From contig JAFOCX010000002.1 of assembly GCA_017380975.1 (NCBI GenBank), forward strand, positions 1 through 5,908: a DNA stretch of 5,908 bases, read 5' to 3'. The position numbers and the translations under genes were made by a program. The stretch is from Lachnospiraceae bacterium (GTDB lineage: Bacteria; Bacillota; Clostridia; Lachnospirales; Lachnospiraceae). Under the pieces are notes generated by a model. The model did not search any database, was not told the DNA's origin, and saw nothing but the letters and a program-made list of their open reading frames with translations. Of the stretch, positions 1 to 5,462 are shown piece after piece. The stretch's first letter is position 1; each line of letters opens with the position of its first letter.

Positions 1-66
1 CAGAAAAGATTTGCTCCGGTGAAATCCTGGTCGGGAATCCTTGACAAAGCTTATAAAGCATATTAA
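1..66 (+). CDS. C-terminal end of an unidentified protein (partial)
   Basis: An open frame enters from the left edge and ends at a TAA at 64-66, giving 21 residues that begin QKRFAPV and end DKAYKAY. The spacing to the following hairpin fits the end of a real gene on the same strand. The Trp followed by a short amphipathic stretch with Tyr residues vaguely resembles the tail of some glycosyltransferases, but 21 residues are too few to name a family and I do not assign one. A near-consensus promoter overlaps its last codons. Confidence 0.6.
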   Translation, partial: QKRFAPVKSWSGILDKAYKAY

Positions 67-69
67 AAT
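41..69 (+). promoter_or_regulatory. Candidate sigma-A promoter overlapping the end of the upstream gene
   Basis: TTGACA at 41-46 is a perfect -35 hexamer. A 17-base spacer separates it from TAAAAT at 64-69, a 5-of-6 match to the -10 consensus. The predicted start is near 76, about 68 bases before the thioesterase ATG. This is the only good promoter candidate for the thioesterase-cvfB group. Oddly, the transcript would run into the 85-118 hairpin within about ten bases. The hexamers lie partly in coding sequence, so chance similarity is possible. Confidence 0.5.
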
Positions 70-84
70 TAATACGCGTACAGC

Positions 85-118
85 AAAAGCTCTGATTTCG
101 TACGAAATTGGAGCTTTT
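85..118 (+). terminator. Long hairpin, terminator or attenuator
   Basis: AAAAGCTC (85-92) pairs with GAGCTTTT (111-118). Two G-T wobbles and the 14-base perfect palindrome ATTTCGTACGAAAT (95-108) continue the stem, giving about 15-16 pairs with a very small loop. The 3' side ends in only four T before CC, so the U tract is short. It sits 18 bases after the upstream stop, where a terminator is expected. It also lies downstream of the candidate promoter at 41-69, so it may be a leader hairpin or attenuator for the next gene. Confidence 0.6.
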
Positions 119-143
119 CCGTTATGAAGGATAGGAGTATTTC

Positions 144-860
144 ATGTACAGTTTTAACAGCCGTGTCCGCTTCAGCGAGACGGACACCAACAGAAAACTT
201 TCCATTACCGGTGTGATGAATTATCTTCAGGATTGTTCGATCTTCCAGTCAGAAGATGCAGGACTTGGTTTTGCTCATGTTCAGGAAACGAAGAAATCCT
301 GGTTATTATCAGCCTGGAATGTGGAAGTGGTTCGCAGACCGGATGTGGCAGAGGAGATTACCATCGCGACATGGCCATATGATTTCAAGGGTATCTATGG
401 ATTGAGAAATTTTGCGATCTTAGATAAAGATGGAAATTATCTCGTGAAAGCAGATTCCTGTTGGTTTCTGACAGATATTGTGACAGGAAGACCGGTTCGT
501 CTGACACCGGAGGAAACCAGTCTTTACCCGGTGGTAGAGCCGAGGCTAGACATGGAAGATCTCCCGAGAAAGATCGCCCTCCCGAAGGAGATGGAGATCG
601 TTGGTACCGTTCCGGTTATGAAACAGCATCTGGATACGAACCTTCATGTGAACAATGCGCAGTATGTTGCTATTGCTTCAGAGGTGCTTCCGAAAGGCGC
701 TGAAATCTGCGGGATCCGTGCGGAGTATCGAAAAGCGGCTGTGTTAGGTGATATTCTGTCCTTGAAAGCGGCAGTAGACGGAGACAAATATGTGGTTTCC
801 CTCTGCGCAGAAGACGGAAGTGTGTATGCAAATGTGGAGTTGAAAGTCAGTACTCATTAG
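144..860 (+). CDS. Acyl-ACP thioesterase (FatA/FatB-like, double hotdog)
   Basis: A 238-residue cytoplasmic enzyme expected to hydrolyse acyl-ACP and release free fatty acid, ending or diverting fatty acid synthesis. Two hotdog domains are visible. The N-terminal one (about 1-130) has the RVRFSETD start, an NYLQD helix and the SWLLSAWNV strand. The C-terminal one (about 150-238) carries D164-x-N166-x-H168-V-N170-N171-x-x-Y174, the family's catalytic Asn/His region, and E194 in EYRKAAVLGD. The Cys that plant enzymes have five residues after this Glu is Ala199 here, which fits an Asp/Asn/His/Glu mechanism rather than a Cys-based one. Length is normal for bacterial members, which lack a plastid transit peptide. 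The ATG has ATAGGAG (131-137) six bases upstream. It is followed after 23 bases by cvfB, so the two are probably co-transcribed. Chain-length preference cannot be read from the sequence. Confidence 0.92.
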   Translation: MYSFNSRVRFSETDTNRKLSITGVMNYLQDCSIFQSEDAGLGFAHVQETKKSWLLSAWNVEVVRRPDVAEEITIATWPYDFKGIYGLRNFAILDKDGNYLVKADSCWFLTDIVTGRPVRLTPEETSLYPVVEPRLDMEDLPRKIALPKEMEIVGTVPVMKQHLDTNLHVNNAQYVAIASEVLPKGAEICGIRAEYRKAAVLGDILSLKAAVDGDKYVVSLCAEDGSVYANVELKVSTH

Positions 861-883
861 AAAAGAAAGAGAGGACGAAAGAC

Positions 884-1735
884 ATGTTAGAGCTTGGAAA
901 GCTTCAGACCTTAGAGGTCATTAAAGAAAAAGATTTTGGTGTATATCTGGCTGAAGAAGGCTGGACCCCGAATAGCCCGGAGAGAGGCGTACTGCTTCCG
1001 AAAAAGATGGTTCCGGAAGGAACAAAGATTGGCAGCCTGCTGGATGTATTCTTATATAAAGATTCCGAAGACAGAATGATCGCAACCACAAGTGTTCCGA
1101 AGCTGACATTAGGAGAAACAGCGATCCTGGAAGTGCGTGACACATCTAAGATCGGTGCATTTCTGGATATGGGTCTGGAGAAAGATCTTCTGCTTCCGTT
1201 TAAGGAACAGACACATCAGGTAAGAAAAGGTGAGCATGTTCTGGTCGCACTTTATATTGACAAGAGCAATCGTCTTGCGGCAACTATGAAGGTATATCAG
1301 TTCCTCAGAACAGATTCCCAGTATCATACAGGTGATGAAGTGGACGGTTTTATTTTCCAGATCAATCCGGAAATCGGCGCATTTGTAGCTGTGGATGAGA
1401 AGTATCAGGGCCTGATCCCGAGAAGAGAACTCTTTGGCGGATTTAAAGTTGGCCAGCGAGTACATGCACGCGTGACAAAAGTGCGAGAAGATGGTAAACT
1501 GGATTTAAGTGCAAGAGATAAAGCTCACAACCAGATCTTCACAGATGCAGAGCTTGTAATGCAGGTGATCAATGAATTTGACGGCGTGCTTCCGTTCAAC
1601 GACAAGGCAGACCCGGAAGTGATCGCAAGAGAGTTCAAACTCAGCAAGAATGCGTTCAAACGTGCAGTGGGTCATCTGTTAAAAGAAGGAAAGGTTGAGA
1701 TCACAGAGAAGAGTATCCGCGCGATCAAACATTAA
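884..1735 (+). CDS. cvfB: CvfB-family S1 RNA-binding protein
   Basis: A 283-residue cytoplasmic protein of the CvfB/YitL family, RNA-binding proteins known in Firmicutes for affecting virulence-factor or global gene expression. Three S1-type beta-barrels can be traced: about 1-70 (divergent), about 72-136 with KIGAFLDMGLEKDLLLPF, and about 145-211 with PEIGAFVAVDEKYQGLIPR and the terminal KLDLSAR. A C-terminal winged helix (about 218-283) contains the family-typical LSKNAFKRAVGHLLKEGK. Length and domain order match the family. The start is supported by an AGAGAGGA-like site (868-875) eight bases before the ATG. It begins 23 bases after the thioesterase stop and ends 85 bases before ridA. The RNA targets in this organism cannot be inferred. 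Confidence 0.93.
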   Translation: MLELGKLQTLEVIKEKDFGVYLAEEGWTPNSPERGVLLPKKMVPEGTKIGSLLDVFLYKDSEDRMIATTSVPKLTLGETAILEVRDTSKIGAFLDMGLEKDLLLPFKEQTHQVRKGEHVLVALYIDKSNRLAATMKVYQFLRTDSQYHTGDEVDGFIFQINPEIGAFVAVDEKYQGLIPRRELFGGFKVGQRVHARVTKVREDGKLDLSARDKAHNQIFTDAELVMQVINEFDGVLPFNDKADPEVIAREFKLSKNAFKRAVGHLLKEGKVEITEKSIRAIKH

Positions 1736-1807
1736 TCACTGTAAACAAAGTAAGCTATGGTAACCGCTCTATCATTTAGTTTGGTTACAAAAAATAAATA
1801 TAATAGT

Positions 1808-1812
1808 GGAGG
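1808..1812 (+). promoter_or_regulatory. Strong ribosome binding site that sets the ridA start
   Basis: GGAGG lies eight bases before the ATG at 1821. An in-frame GTG at 1806 would add five residues (MEVTI), but it overlaps this site and has none of its own. The ATG is therefore the better start. Confidence 0.85.
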
Positions 1813-1820
1813 TAACTATA

Positions 1821-2195
1821 ATGAAAATCGAAATCAAGACAAACAATGCACCGGCAGCTATCGGCCCGTATTCCCAGGCTATCGAAGCAAACGGCTTCGT
1901 ATTCGCTTCTGGTCAGATCCCGGTAAACCCGGCTACAGGCGAAGTTCCGGAAGGTGTTGAGGCTCAGGCAGAGCAGGTTATGCAGAACATGACAAACCTT
2001 CTTGCAGCAGCAGGCACATCCATGGAAAAAGTTGTTAAGACTTGCGTATTCATCCAGAACATGGACGATTTCGCAGCAATCAACGCAATCTATGCAAAAC
2101 ACTTCCCGACTCCGTGCCCGGCACGTTCCTGCGTAGAAGTTGCTAAACTTCCGAAGGGCGTATTACTTGAGATGGAAGCAATCGCTATCAAATAA
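1821..2195 (+). CDS. ridA: RidA family reactive enamine/imine deaminase
   Basis: A 124-residue YjgF/YER057c/UK114 protein, expected to form a cytoplasmic trimer that hydrolyses reactive 2-aminoacrylate and related enamine/imine intermediates made by PLP enzymes, protecting those enzymes from damage. Visible family features are GPYSQA with Tyr17, FASGQIPVNPATG (28-40), and the C-terminal block CPARSCVEVAKLP followed by LLEMEAIAI. Arg102 and Glu117 are spaced like the substrate-binding Arg105 and Glu120 of E. coli RidA, so an active archetypal RidA is likely rather than an Arg-lacking relative. The codons look narrower than in neighbouring genes (repeated CCG, GCA, AAC, ATC), hinting at high expression. 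It follows cvfB after 85 bases and is closed by a strong terminator. It could be read through from cvfB or have its own weak promoter in the gap. Confidence 0.95.
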   Translation: MKIEIKTNNAPAAIGPYSQAIEANGFVFASGQIPVNPATGEVPEGVEAQAEQVMQNMTNLLAAAGTSMEKVVKTCVFIQNMDDFAAINAIYAKHFPTPCPARSCVEVAKLPKGVLLEMEAIAIK

Positions 2196-2229
2196 TTATT
2201 GCGCGAATAGAAAAATCGTCATTTTTTAC

Positions 2230-2258
2230 AAAAGCGTCCTCTATGAGGGCGCTTTTTT
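2230..2258 (+). terminator. Rho-independent terminator after ridA
   Basis: AAAGCGTCCTC (2231-2241) pairs with GAGGGCGCTTT (2245-2255) around a three-base TAT loop, with one T-G wobble. It runs straight into six T (2253-2258). This is a textbook intrinsic terminator that closes the thioesterase-cvfB-ridA group. Confidence 0.92.
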
Positions 2259-2354
2259 CGTGTAATGAAAGGAAAAACACCCAACGCACAACCGGGCATA
2301 TACAAATTTCATGGAAAATCATTCAATATTTTGGCGTTTTGCCATATGGAAAAA

Positions 2355-2370
2355 ACACAAGAAGTTGTGT
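2355..2370 (+). repeat. Perfect 6+6 palindrome, candidate operator
   Basis: ACACAA (2355-2360) and TTGTGT (2365-2370) form a perfect inverted repeat around GAAG. It lies just before a TATAAT box (2375-2380), in the space where -35 and spacer DNA would be, so a protein bound here would contact or block polymerase. The binding protein is unknown. Confidence 0.4.
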
Positions 2371-2374
2371 ACCA

Positions 2375-2380
2375 TATAAT
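2375..2380 (+). promoter_or_regulatory. Candidate -10 box for the MalK-like gene
   Basis: A perfect TATAAT lies 29 bases before the ATG at 2410, which would leave a leader of about 23 bases containing GGGAGG (2398-2403). The matching -35 position for a 17-base spacer (2352-2357, AAAACA) is poor, so the promoter may be weak or need an activator. The strong terminator upstream at 2230-2258 means this gene needs a promoter somewhere in 2259-2400. Confidence 0.5.
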
Positions 2381-2409
2381 TATAAAGTCTGTATATTGGG
2401 AGGAAATCG

Positions 2410-3519
2410 ATGTCCCGTTTATTATTAAAAAATGTAAATAAGATTTATCCTGGCGGCCGACAGGCAATCAAGGATTTTAATTTAGAGATCAAAGACCATG
2501 AATTTCTTGTACTGTCCGGTCCGGACGGATGCGGAAAATCCACACTGCTTCGTATGATTGCAGGATTGGAAGAAATTACTTCCGGTTCTTTGTATATTGA
2601 TGGCGTTGATATGACAAATGCAGAGCCGAGAGAACGAAATGTGGCGATGATCTTCCGCAACAGTGTATTATATCCGCACATGACGGTCCTGGAGAATCTG
2701 TCTTTTGCGCTTCGTATGGCGAAAATGAGTCAGGCAGAGATCGATAAGCGAGTAGAGGAAACGGCAGCGGTGCTGAATCTTACGGCTATTTTAGATAAGC
2801 TTCCGGAGGAACTGACACCACTTCAGGCATTTCAGGTTTTGATGGGTCGAGCATTGGTTCGTAAACCGAAGATTCTTCTGCTGGACAGTACGATCGCGGA
2901 TCTGGATGAGGAACTTCAGGAAGAAATCCGCCAGAGATTTTTAAATATCCATGAGAAGATGGATATGACGGTGATCTATGTGACAGAAAATCAGAGAACG
3001 GCCATGACGGTAGGAAGACGTATGATCGTTATGAATGATGGCGAGATCTGCCAGGATGACACGCCGATGAAGTTAGTGACATCTCCGAAGAATCGCTACG
3101 TGGCCGGCGTGGTTGGTTATCCGCCGATGAATTTTTTTGCGGCGATCGTTTATGAGGAAAACGGAACGGCCGGTCTCAGTTTCAAAAAAGGAAAAGTTCT
3201 GCTTCCAGAGGATAAGGGAAGACAGCTTTTAGAAAGCGGATACTTAAAGAAGGAAGTTCTTGTAGGAGTGAGAGCAGATGCTCTGAGCGTTGTAACCGGT
3301 AAGAAGAAAGCCGGCGAAGGAGAATTGACATGCAAGGTGCAGGGAATGGAAGAACGCTACTCCGCACAAATGCTTCGCTTTATTCTGGAAGAAACAACCG
3401 GTCTTTGCCTGACAGATGAGGTGCCGGCAGGCGGAGAGGGAAGTACCGTGATCCTGGCATTGGATGCAGATAAGGTTCAGATTTTTGACAGAGAAACAGA
3501 ATGTACAATTATATATTAG
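2410..3519 (+). CDS. Degenerate MalK/MsmK/UgpC-like ABC ATPase, probable pseudo-ATPase
   Basis: A 369-residue protein with the layout of sugar-importer ATPases: an NBD (about 1-235) followed by the MalK-type regulatory/TOBE region (about 236-369), seen in GYPPMNF (236-242), LVGVRADAL (284-292) and the terminal KVQIFDRET. A-loop Tyr13, Walker A GPDGCGKST (37-45) and Walker B Asp159 are present. Four other ATPase elements are replaced: Q-loop Gln by Arg83 (IFRN), signature LSGGQ by LTPLQ (135-139), catalytic Glu by Ser160 (LLLDST) and switch His by Glu193 (VTENQ). ATP binding looks plausible; normal hydrolysis does not. The frame is intact and the rest of the fold is well conserved, which argues against a pseudogene. 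GGGAGG (2398-2403) sits six bases before the ATG. No permease or binding-protein gene adjoins it; the next gene is a CdaR-type regulator in a separate unit. My inference is a regulatory nucleotide-binding role, possibly with a shared MsmK-type ATPase; the actual function is unknown. Confidence 0.85.
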   Translation: MSRLLLKNVNKIYPGGRQAIKDFNLEIKDHEFLVLSGPDGCGKSTLLRMIAGLEEITSGSLYIDGVDMTNAEPRERNVAMIFRNSVLYPHMTVLENLSFALRMAKMSQAEIDKRVEETAAVLNLTAILDKLPEELTPLQAFQVLMGRALVRKPKILLLDSTIADLDEELQEEIRQRFLNIHEKMDMTVIYVTENQRTAMTVGRRMIVMNDGEICQDDTPMKLVTSPKNRYVAGVVGYPPMNFFAAIVYEENGTAGLSFKKGKVLLPEDKGRQLLESGYLKKEVLVGVRADALSVVTGKKKAGEGELTCKVQGMEERYSAQMLRFILEETTGLCLTDEVPAGGEGSTVILALDADKVQIFDRETECTIIY

Positions 3520-3531
3520 TCTATTTAAACA

Positions 3532-3570
3532 GAAACCGAGGCGATATTTCGCTTCGGTTTCGTTGTTTAT
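3532..3570 (+). terminator. Intrinsic terminator after the MalK-like gene
   Basis: GAAACCGA (3532-3539) pairs with TCGGTTTC (3554-3561). The stem extends inward through a G-T wobble and GCGA/TCGC to a TATT loop, about 13 pairs in all. The tail GTTGTTTAT is T-rich but interrupted, so efficiency may be moderate. It begins 12 bases after the stop and separates this gene from the regulator-ftsEX unit. Confidence 0.75.
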
Positions 3571-3635
3571 ACCAAAAAATAAATATATTTTGTACAAAGA
3601 TACAAAATTTTGCTTTCCTTTTTGGTAAATTTGTA
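3570..3635 (+). repeat. Cluster of overlapping dyads upstream of the CdaR-type regulator
   Basis: This AT-rich stretch holds several nested inverted repeats. TACCAAAAA (3570-3578) is matched by TTTTTGGTA (3619-3627). Inside that pair, ATTTTGTA (3587-3594) is matched by TACAAAAT (3601-3608), and TTTGTACAAA (3589-3598) is a 10-base perfect palindrome. The half-site TTTGTA recurs at 3630-3635. Such a cluster just upstream of a regulator gene suggests operator DNA, perhaps for autoregulation. The AT-rich composition raises the chance of coincidence. Confidence 0.4.
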
Positions 3636-3664
3636 TTAAAATAAGACTTGGATATGTCTATTAT
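3636..3664 (+). promoter_or_regulatory. Candidate promoter for the regulator-ftsE-ftsX unit
   Basis: TATTAT (3659-3664) is a 5-of-6 match to the -10 box. TTAAAA (3636-3641) is a 4-of-6 match to the -35 box at a 17-base spacing. The predicted start near 3671 leaves a very short leader, with AGGAG (3673-3677) eight bases before the ATG. TTGTAT (3631-3636) and TAAAAT (3637-3642) offer less well spaced alternatives. Some promoter is required here because a terminator lies upstream. Confidence 0.35.
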
Positions 3665-3685
3665 TTCGAAAAAGGAGAGGACGCT

Positions 3686-4774
3686 ATGATTTCCAACCAA
3701 ATTTTGCAGTCCAATATTGACGGACTGAAAGATATTACGAGGATTGACCTTTGCGTCTGCGACGTGGAGGGAAAGGTATTAGCATCCACATTTGAGCGCG
3801 CAGAGGATTATGAGAGTTCTGTTCTCGCTTTTGCCGCATCTCCGGCTGACAGTCAGGTGATTTCCGGCTATCAATTCTTCAAAGTATTCGATGAGCACCA
3901 GTTGGAGTACATCCTGCTTGCAAAAGGCGGCAGCGATGATGTTTACATGGTGGGTAAACTTGCAGCATTCCAGATTCAGAATCTGCTGGTGGCTTACAAA
4001 GAACGTTTTGACAAGGATAACTTTATCAAGAATCTCCTTCTGGACAACCTTCTTCTGGTTGACATTTACAACCGTGCGAAGAAGCTCCATATTGAGACCA
4101 ATGTGAAACGTGTTGTTTTCCTGATCGAGACGAAGAATGAAAAGGATGTCAATGCTCTTGAGACCGTGAGAAGTCTGTTCTCTACAAAGACAAAAGATTT
4201 TATCACAGCGGTAGATGAGAAGAATATCATTCTGGTTCGCGAAGTGAAACCGGGTGAAACATACGAGGATCTTGAGAAGACAGCAAATACGATCCTGGAT
4301 ATGCTGAACACAGAGGCGATGTCTAAAGTGCATATCGCTTTTGGTACGATTGTCAATGAAATTAAAGATGTTTCCCGTTCCTACAAAGAGGCGAAGATGG
4401 CTCTGGACGTAGGAAAGATTTTCTACAGCGGTAAGAACGTGGTGGCGTATTCCAACCTCGGTATCGGACGTCTGATCTATCAGCTCCCGCTTCCGCTTTG
4501 CCGTATGTTCATCAAGGAAATCTTCGATGGCAAGAATCCGGATGAATTCGACGAGGAAACTCTGACTACGATCAATAAATTCTTCGAGAACAGCCTGAAC
4601 GTATCTGAGACTTCCAGACAGCTGTATATTCATAGAAATACTCTGGTATACCGTCTGGACAAACTTCAGAAGAGCACAGGACTGGATCTTCGTGTCTTTG
4701 AAGATGCGATCACATTTAAGATCGCACTTATGGTTGTTAAGTACATGAAGTATATGGAGAACCTGGATTACTAA
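3686..4774 (+). CDS. CdaR/PucR-type transcriptional regulator
   Basis: A 362-residue one-component DNA-binding regulator. The N-terminal region (about 1-105) opens with ISNQILQSNIDGL and DVEGKVLAST, resembling the sugar-diacid recognition domain of CdaR. A helical stretch rich in Leu follows (NFIKNLLLDNLLLVDIYNRAKK, in two parts, 112-133). A GGDEF-like middle domain (about 140-250) lacks a GGDEF motif, as usual for this family. The C-terminal HTH_30-type domain (about 295-350) has NVSETSRQLYIHRNTLVYRL. The ligand is not identifiable, and the name CdaR should not be read as evidence for glucarate sensing, since no sugar-diacid catabolic genes are in view. The AAAGGAGAGG ribosome site (3671-3680) supports the ATG. 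Its TAA ends one base before the ftsE ATG, so it very likely shares a transcript with ftsEX. Confidence 0.88.
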   Translation: MISNQILQSNIDGLKDITRIDLCVCDVEGKVLASTFERAEDYESSVLAFAASPADSQVISGYQFFKVFDEHQLEYILLAKGGSDDVYMVGKLAAFQIQNLLVAYKERFDKDNFIKNLLLDNLLLVDIYNRAKKLHIETNVKRVVFLIETKNEKDVNALETVRSLFSTKTKDFITAVDEKNIILVREVKPGETYEDLEKTANTILDMLNTEAMSKVHIAFGTIVNEIKDVSRSYKEAKMALDVGKIFYSGKNVVAYSNLGIGRLIYQLPLPLCRMFIKEIFDGKNPDEFDEETLTTINKFFENSLNVSETSRQLYIHRNTLVYRLDKLQKSTGLDLRVFEDAITFKIALMVVKYMKYMENLDY

Positions 4775-4775
4775 T

Positions 4776-5462
4776 ATGATAGAAATTAATAATTTGACAA
4801 AGACTTACGATAAGAGCAGCCGTGCGCTCAAAGGCGTAGACATCTCGATCGAAGATGGTGAATTTGTCTTTATTACCGGCCGGAGTGGTTCCGGAAAATC
4901 CACTCTTTTGAGAATTCTCTTAAAAGAGGTTGAACCGACTTCCGGCCGTGTTGTCGTTAATGATATGGATCTTGGCGCGATGCCGAGGCGTTATGTTCCG
5001 AGGTACCGGAGAACGCTTGGTGTAGTGTTCCAGGATTTCCGTTTATTAAAGGACAGGACGGTTTACGAAAATATTGCCTTTGCCCAGAGAGTGATCGGTG
5101 TACCGGGACGAAACATTAAGGAAGCGGTTCCGCGTATGCTGAAGCTGGTCGGCCTCTCATCGAAATATAAAGCGTTCCCGCATCAGCTTTCCGGTGGAGA
5201 GCAGCAGCGCGTGGCCATTGCCAGAGCGTTGATCAACCAGCCGGCAGTGTTGCTTGCTGATGAGCCTACGGGAAATCTGGACCCGCAGAATGCAATGGAG
5301 ATCATGAAACTGCTGGAGGAGATCAATCGTCGCGGAACAACCGTGATCGTAGTAACTCACAGCCGTGAACTGGTAAATATGATGAAAAAACGCGTGATCA
5401 CCATGGACAAAGGTATCGTGATCAGCGATGTGAAAGAAGGCGGGTATCGATATGAGAATTAG
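4776..5462 (+). CDS. ftsE: Cell division ABC ATPase FtsE
   Basis: A 228-residue cytoplasmic ATPase that pairs with membrane protein FtsX. In Gram-positive bacteria FtsEX switches on cell-wall hydrolases of the PcsB/CwlO type during division or elongation. All catalytic elements are present: Walker A GRSGSGKST (35-43), Q-loop Gln86 (VFQDFRLL, typical of FtsE), signature LSGGEQ (138-143), Walker B VLLADEP with Glu163, and switch His195. Length and start residues match the family. The ATG lies one base after the regulator's stop (TAATATG). The nearest GGAG (4756-4759) is 16 bases away, too far to work well, so initiation is probably by coupling to upstream translation. The gene overlaps ftsX by 11 bases. 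A general MacB/LolD-type ATPase is the alternative, but the FtsX-like partner makes FtsE much the better call. Confidence 0.95.
   Translation: MIEINNLTKTYDKSSRALKGVDISIEDGEFVFITGRSGSGKSTLLRILLKEVEPTSGRVVVNDMDLGAMPRRYVPRYRRTLGVVFQDFRLLKDRTVYENIAFAQRVIGVPGRNIKEAVPRMLKLVGLSSKYKAFPHQLSGGEQQRVAIARALINQPAVLLADEPTGNLDPQNAMEIMKLLEEINRRGTTVIVVTHSRELVNMMKKRVITMDKGIVISDVKEGGYRYEN

Noticed and set aside
1760..1788. GTAACC/GGTTAC inverted repeat between cvfB and ridA as a terminator
   Set aside because: The stem is only six pairs with a 17-base loop, and it is followed by A-rich rather than T-rich DNA on the + strand. There is no T tract after it on the - strand either.
1799..1804. Perfect TATAAT just before ridA
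   Set aside because: A start seven bases downstream (about 1811) would fall inside the GGAGG site at 1808-1812, and no fair -35 lies 16-18 bases upstream (1776-1781 is TTAGTT). It is more likely part of the AT-rich leader.
1806..1820. GTG at 1806 as the ridA start
   Set aside because: The GTG overlaps the GGAGG site that serves the ATG at 1821, and the extra five residues are not part of the RidA family.
2243..2428. 61-codon + strand frame between ridA and the MalK-like gene
   Set aside because: It begins inside the ridA terminator hairpin, crosses the candidate promoter, and ends inside the next gene. It has no ribosome site and no recognisable sequence.
2410..3519. MalK-like gene as a decayed pseudogene
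   Set aside because: There is no stop or frameshift over 369 codons, the TOBE-like C-terminus and Walker A are well conserved, a good ribosome site is present, and the substitutions are confined to functional motifs. This pattern suggests repurposing, although strain-level decay cannot be excluded without orthologues.
3570..3635. CRISPR-like or riboswitch element in the regulator leader
   Set aside because: The repeats are short inverted sites in AT-rich DNA with no regular direct repeats and spacers, and I see no recognisable riboswitch core. Operator-like dyads explain them better.
3779..4633. 284-codon open frame on the - strand inside the regulator gene
   Set aside because: It is fully antisense to a well-recognised CdaR/PucR-type gene, its product resembles no family I know, and it has no sensible promoter or ribosome site. 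It is a shadow frame.
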